Shown in pieces: positions 6,223-8,470 of a stretch of 8,470 nt of DNA (position 1 is its first letter; every line of letters begins with the position of its first letter). Position numbers and translations under genes: made by a program. The DNA comes from an uncultured Cloacibacillus sp. (GTDB lineage Bacteria > Synergistota > Synergistia > Synergistales > Synergistaceae), in NCBI GenBank assembly GCA_900544635.1, contig UQVV01000072.1, positions 1 to 8,470 of the forward strand, given 5' to 3'. Below the pieces are notes generated by a model, which saw nothing but the letters and a program-made list of their open reading frames with translations, searched no databases and was not told the origin of the DNA.

Positions 6223-7185
6223 TTATTTTCTGTTGAGATGCACCGCGAAGCCCGCGATTTCTCTGTCGAGGTAGGCTACAGTGATGCGTCCGTCTTTTCT
6301 CTTTATCGTCTCTTCGACGACGCCGATGCCGAAGCCGGAGAACCACTCGAGAGCGCGCTCTACGGAGAGCGTCTCTATTGCGATATGTCCGTGCTCGCCG
6401 CGGCCCTGCGCCTTCATGAACTCGAAGGACTTGCCGACGAAGGCGGAGCTGTTGCCCTCCTTGAAGGGCATTCCGAGCATTGCGGCGAACATGCGCGCCT
6501 CGTCGAGCGCGCAGCACTCGCACTGCGGGTTGATGCCGACGTGGAGCAGCGAGAAGCCGAGCGACAGCAAGCGCGCCTCGTGGCAGAGCGTCTCAATGCG
6601 TCCCCAGTCGCCGGCCTTGACCGCGTCCGAGGGAACCATCCAGCTTCCGCCGACCGCGAAGACGTTCGGGCAGGAGAGATAGTCGATGAGGTTCTTCGGG
6701 CCGACGCCGCCGGTCGGGATGAAGGAGACCTTTCCGCCGTAGGGGCCGTTGAGCGCCTTGAGCATCGCGACGCCGCCGGACTGCTCAGCGGGGAAGAACT
6801 TGATGACGTTGAGGCCCATCTCGAGCGCCTGCTCGACCTGGCTCGGCGAGCTGACGCCGGGCGTCACGGGGAGGCCGAGCTGCTGGCAGTGGGCGACGAC
6901 GCGCGGGTTGAAGCCCGGCGTGACGATGTACTTCGCGCCCGCTTCCGCCGCCGCGTCCGCCTGCTCCGTCGTGAGGACGGTGCCCGCGCCGAGGATGAGC
7001 TCGGGGCATTCTTTGGCGAGAATCTTTATCGACTCGGCCGCCGCGTCGGTGCGGAACGTCACTTCCGCGACGGGGATGCCGCCCGCGATGAGCGCTTTGC
7101 CGAGCGGCAGCGCCTCTTCGGGCGAGTTGAGCTTGATGACCGGTACGAGGCCTATGCGGCCGAGCTTTTCGAGAACTTCGTTCAT
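6223..7185 (-). CDS. kdgA: KDPG/KHG aldolase fused to a C-terminal VOC (glyoxalase-like) domain
   Basis: The class I aldolase splits 2-keto-3-deoxy-6-phosphogluconate into pyruvate and glyceraldehyde 3-phosphate, the last step of the pathway; many relatives also act on 4-hydroxy-2-oxoglutarate. Residues 1-205 form the TIM barrel: EVTFRT with Glu41 and Arg45, GAGTVL at 66-71, VTPGFNP at 88-94, and the Schiff-base Lys129 in IKFFPAE, equal to Lys133 of E. coli Eda. The standalone enzyme is about 205-215 aa; this one is 320. Residues 213-320 look like a vicinal oxygen chelate domain: LHVGIN at the start, GHIAIET at 266-272 and AGFAVHL at 311-317. His215, Glu255, His267 and His316 are spaced as metal ligands might be. 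The role of this extension is unknown. AAGGAG, overlapping the kdgK stop, lies about 9 nt before ATG 7185-7183; the 12-bp gap to kdgK indicates one operon. A terminator follows. Confidence 0.93.
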   Translation of the reverse strand: MNEVLEKLGRIGLVPVIKLNSPEEALPLGKALIAGGIPVAEVTFRTDAAAESIKILAKECPELILGAGTVLTTEQADAAAEAGAKYIVTPGFNPRVVAHCQQLGLPVTPGVSSPSQVEQALEMGLNVIKFFPAEQSGGVAMLKALNGPYGGKVSFIPTGGVGPKNLIDYLSCPNVFAVGGSWMVPSDAVKAGDWGRIETLCHEARLLSLGFSLLHVGINPQCECCALDEARMFAAMLGMPFKEGNSSAFVGKSFEFMKAQGRGEHGHIAIETLSVERALEWFSGFGIGVVEETIKRKDGRITVAYLDREIAGFAVHLNRK

Positions 7186-7197
7186 CGTCCTGTCTCC

Positions 7198-8226
7198 TTA
7201 TCTCTGCACGCGGCCCGAACCGTCGCCGCCCGCGAGCGTGAGGACGTCGCTGACAGAGACTCTGTTGTAGTCGCCGAAGATCGTGTGCTTCAGCGCCGAA
7301 GCCGCCGCCGCGAACTCGACCGCCGCCTGCGGCGTCTCGAGGTTGTTGAGTCCCCAGATGAGGCCGGAGCCGAAGGAGTCGCCGCCGCCGATGCGGTCGA
7401 CGATGTCGCGGATTTCATACTTTTTGCTCGTGTAGAAGCCGTCCTTCGTCGCCATGACTATCGACCAGTTGTTGATGTCGGCGCTGACGCTCTCGCGGAG
7501 GCTGACCGCGAGCTTCTCGACGTTCGGGTAGATCTCCATGACCTTCGCCGCGAGCGTCTTGTACTTGTCGCTGTCGATGCTGCCCTTCGTCACGTCGACG
7601 TCGAGCTCTATGCCGAGGCACTTCTGGCAGTCCTCTTCGTTCGCGATGAGGACGTCTACGTACTTTGTTATCTCGGACATGACCTCCTGCGCGCTCTTGC
7701 CCCACTTCCAGAGCTTCTTTCTGTAGTTGAGGTCGCAGGAAACCTTGACGCCCATCTCGTGCGCGGCCTTCATAGCCTCGAGCGTAACTTCCGCCGTGCC
7801 TTCCGCCACCGCGGGCGTGATGCCCGTCGTGTGGAACCACGCGGCGCCGTCGAAAATGGCCTTCCAGTCGAAGTCGCCGGGCTTGACCTCGGTGATCGAC
7901 GAATGGGCGCGGTCATAGACGACCTTCGAGGGACGCATGCAGGCGCCCTTCTCCGCATAGTAGATGCCGACGCGGCTTCCGCTTCTGCGGATATACTTCG
8001 TGTCGACGCCGAAGCCTCTGAGCTCGCGCACCGCGGCGTCGGCTATCGGGTTGTCGGGCAGAGCCGTAACAAAAACCGCCTCTTCGCCGTAATTGGCGAG
8101 CGAGACGGCGACGTTGGCCTCCGCGCCTCCGAACGTAGCCTCAAGCGACGGCTTCTGGAAAAGAACGTCCGTCCCCTGCGGCGAAAGGCGCAGCATGAGC
8201 TCTCCGAAAGTTACAAACTTTTTCAT
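7198..8226 (-). CDS. kdgK: 2-keto-3-deoxygluconate kinase (PfkB family)
   Basis: Cytoplasmic kinase (EC 2.7.1.45) that uses ATP to phosphorylate KDG from UxuA into KDPG for KdgA. The 342-aa protein fits the PfkB/ribokinase fold: FGELMLRLSP at the start, signature 1 GGAEANVAVSLANYG at 33-47, the DLNYRKKLW block at 165-173, a NEED segment at 196-199, and signature 2 DRIGGGDSFGSGLI at 277-290 with catalytic-base Asp283. The DLNYR motif and MRPSKVVYDR (97-106) are typical of KDG kinases within the family. ATG 8226-8224 was chosen because GGGAGG (8240-8235) is 8 nt upstream and the protein then begins MKKFVTFGEL. The in-frame ATG at 8256 would add ten residues lacking family likeness and overlap a palindrome. 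It is first in the kdgK-kdgA unit, under the promoter at 8367-8338. A related sugar or fructokinase is possible but unlikely given the neighbours. Confidence 0.94.
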   Translation of the reverse strand: MKKFVTFGELMLRLSPQGTDVLFQKPSLEATFGGAEANVAVSLANYGEEAVFVTALPDNPIADAAVRELRGFGVDTKYIRRSGSRVGIYYAEKGACMRPSKVVYDRAHSSITEVKPGDFDWKAIFDGAAWFHTTGITPAVAEGTAEVTLEAMKAAHEMGVKVSCDLNYRKKLWKWGKSAQEVMSEITKYVDVLIANEEDCQKCLGIELDVDVTKGSIDSDKYKTLAAKVMEIYPNVEKLAVSLRESVSADINNWSIVMATKDGFYTSKKYEIRDIVDRIGGGDSFGSGLIWGLNNLETPQAAVEFAAAASALKHTIFGDYNRVSVSDVLTLAGGDGSGRVQR

Positions 8227-8240
8227 TTTTATTGCCTCCC

Positions 8241-8255
8241 TGTTGAAGTTCAACA
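8241..8255. promoter_or_regulatory. 15-bp palindrome before kdgK, possible operator
   Basis: Perfect 7-bp arms TGTTGAA and TTCAACA flank a single central base. The element abuts the kdgK Shine-Dalgarno (8240-8235) and lies about 75 bp downstream of the predicted transcription start, so a bound repressor would block elongation, or the RNA could affect ribosome access. The regulator is not identifiable. Confidence 0.5.
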
Positions 8256-8294
8256 AAATCTTTCAAACAACTTATAACTTTCTCAAATATTTCT

Positions 8295-8311
8295 GTTCCG
8301 TATATCGGAAC
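8295..8311. promoter_or_regulatory. 17-bp inverted repeat in kdgK leader, possible operator
   Basis: Arms GTTCCG (8295-8300) and CGGAAC (8306-8311) flank a 5-bp centre TATAT. It lies about 20-36 bp after the predicted start of transcription, a good place for repressor control. The GTTC/GAAC-type arms are reminiscent of sites bound by dimeric regulators such as the IclR family, which includes KdgR, but that is only a suggestion. Confidence 0.5.
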
Positions 8312-8337
8312 GATGTTTCATTAACCTTAACGATAAA

Positions 8338-8367
8338 AGTGTAGCGCCTGAATCGCGTGAATGTCAA
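8338..8367 (-). promoter_or_regulatory. Sigma70-type promoter for kdgK-kdgA
   Basis: The minus strand has a perfect -35 TTGACA (8367-8362), an 18-bp spacer and a -10 TACACT (8343-8338; four of six match TATAAT). Transcription would start near 8331, giving a leader of about 105 nt before kdgK. AT-rich tracts directly upstream of the -35 (8370-8405) resemble an UP element. Confidence 0.65.
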
Positions 8368-8470
8368 GCGAAAATTCGTAAAATTACCGATGAAAAAATT
8401 TTTTTGTTCATATACATCATAGAATGACCATAAGACAGCGCTTTTTTGTAGCTTTTACACGGTTTGCCCT
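8368..8470. other. AT-rich upstream region without a supportable gene
   Basis: This stretch shows no family sequence in any frame and is much richer in A and T than the genes. It holds an A6T7 run (8393-8405) and two smaller AATTTT-type tracts between there and the -35 box of the kdgK promoter. These probably bend the DNA or contact RNA polymerase. Minus-strand open frames enter from the right edge and end at stops in this area, but none reads as a recognisable protein end. Confidence 0.4.

Noticed and set aside
6238..8277. A 679-codon open frame on the plus strand
   Set aside because: It lies antisense to kdgK and kdgA, both certain from motifs. Its translation is full of Arg, Glu, Asp, Val and Ala with no family likeness, as expected opposite GC-rich codons.
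8407..8470. End of an upstream minus-strand gene, or a divergent plus-strand promoter (TAGAAT at 8420-8425)
   Set aside because: The few codons available match nothing, base composition is intergenic, and no -35 box accompanies the plus-strand hexamer.
1..8470. CRISPR array, tRNA or rRNA gene, insertion sequence or prophage part
   Set aside because: No regularly spaced repeats, RNA gene features, transposase or terminal inverted repeats were seen; the window is filled by metabolic genes.

Overview
The window is a compact catabolic locus for hexuronates and related sugar acids. Every recognisable gene lies on the minus strand, so transcription runs from the right edge to the left. Coding DNA is GC-rich and intergenic DNA is AT-rich. 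The protein types suggest an anaerobe of the Synergistota or Clostridia: a long fructuronate reductase, the short (about 360 aa) mannonate dehydratase, a KDPG aldolase with a C-terminal extension, and a three-gene TRAP transporter. That placement is inferred from general resemblance, not from a database search.

Layout in order of transcription. (1) 8470-8227 is a non-coding control region. It has a good sigma70-type promoter (TTGACA, 18 bp, TACACT) and two inverted repeats in the leader. (2) kdgK (8226-7198) and kdgA (7185-6223) are closely spaced. kdgA encodes an aldolase fused to a VOC/glyoxalase-like domain. (3) 6222-6024 holds a terminator, a second hairpin, an extended -10 promoter, three copies of an 8-bp repeat and two palindromes. 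(4) dctP, dctQ and dctM (6023-3243) encode a TRAP transporter, with dctQ and dctM overlapping as TAATG. (5) A strong intrinsic terminator lies at 3219-3176. (6) uxuB (3131-1482) and uxuA (1456-368) follow. (7) Last is the start of a YiaK-like LDH2-family dehydrogenase (from 362). It is interrupted by a one-base frameshift and runs off the left edge.

Together the genes give this route: the TRAP system imports a sugar acid; UxuB reduces D-fructuronate to D-mannonate; UxuA dehydrates mannonate to 2-keto-3-deoxygluconate (KDG); KdgK phosphorylates KDG to KDPG; and KdgA splits KDPG into pyruvate and glyceraldehyde 3-phosphate. The uronate isomerase (UxaC) and a transcription factor are not in the window. 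The YiaK-like gene beside a TRAP transporter recalls the Escherichia coli yia system for 2,3-diketo-L-gulonate, so the locus looks like a uxu/kdg pathway joined to a yia-like entry module.

The core pathway is well known. The points most worth a second look are the frameshift in the YiaK-like gene, the aldolase-VOC fusion, the terminator inside the gene cluster, and the palindrome-rich leaders of kdgK and dctP, whose regulators are unknown.
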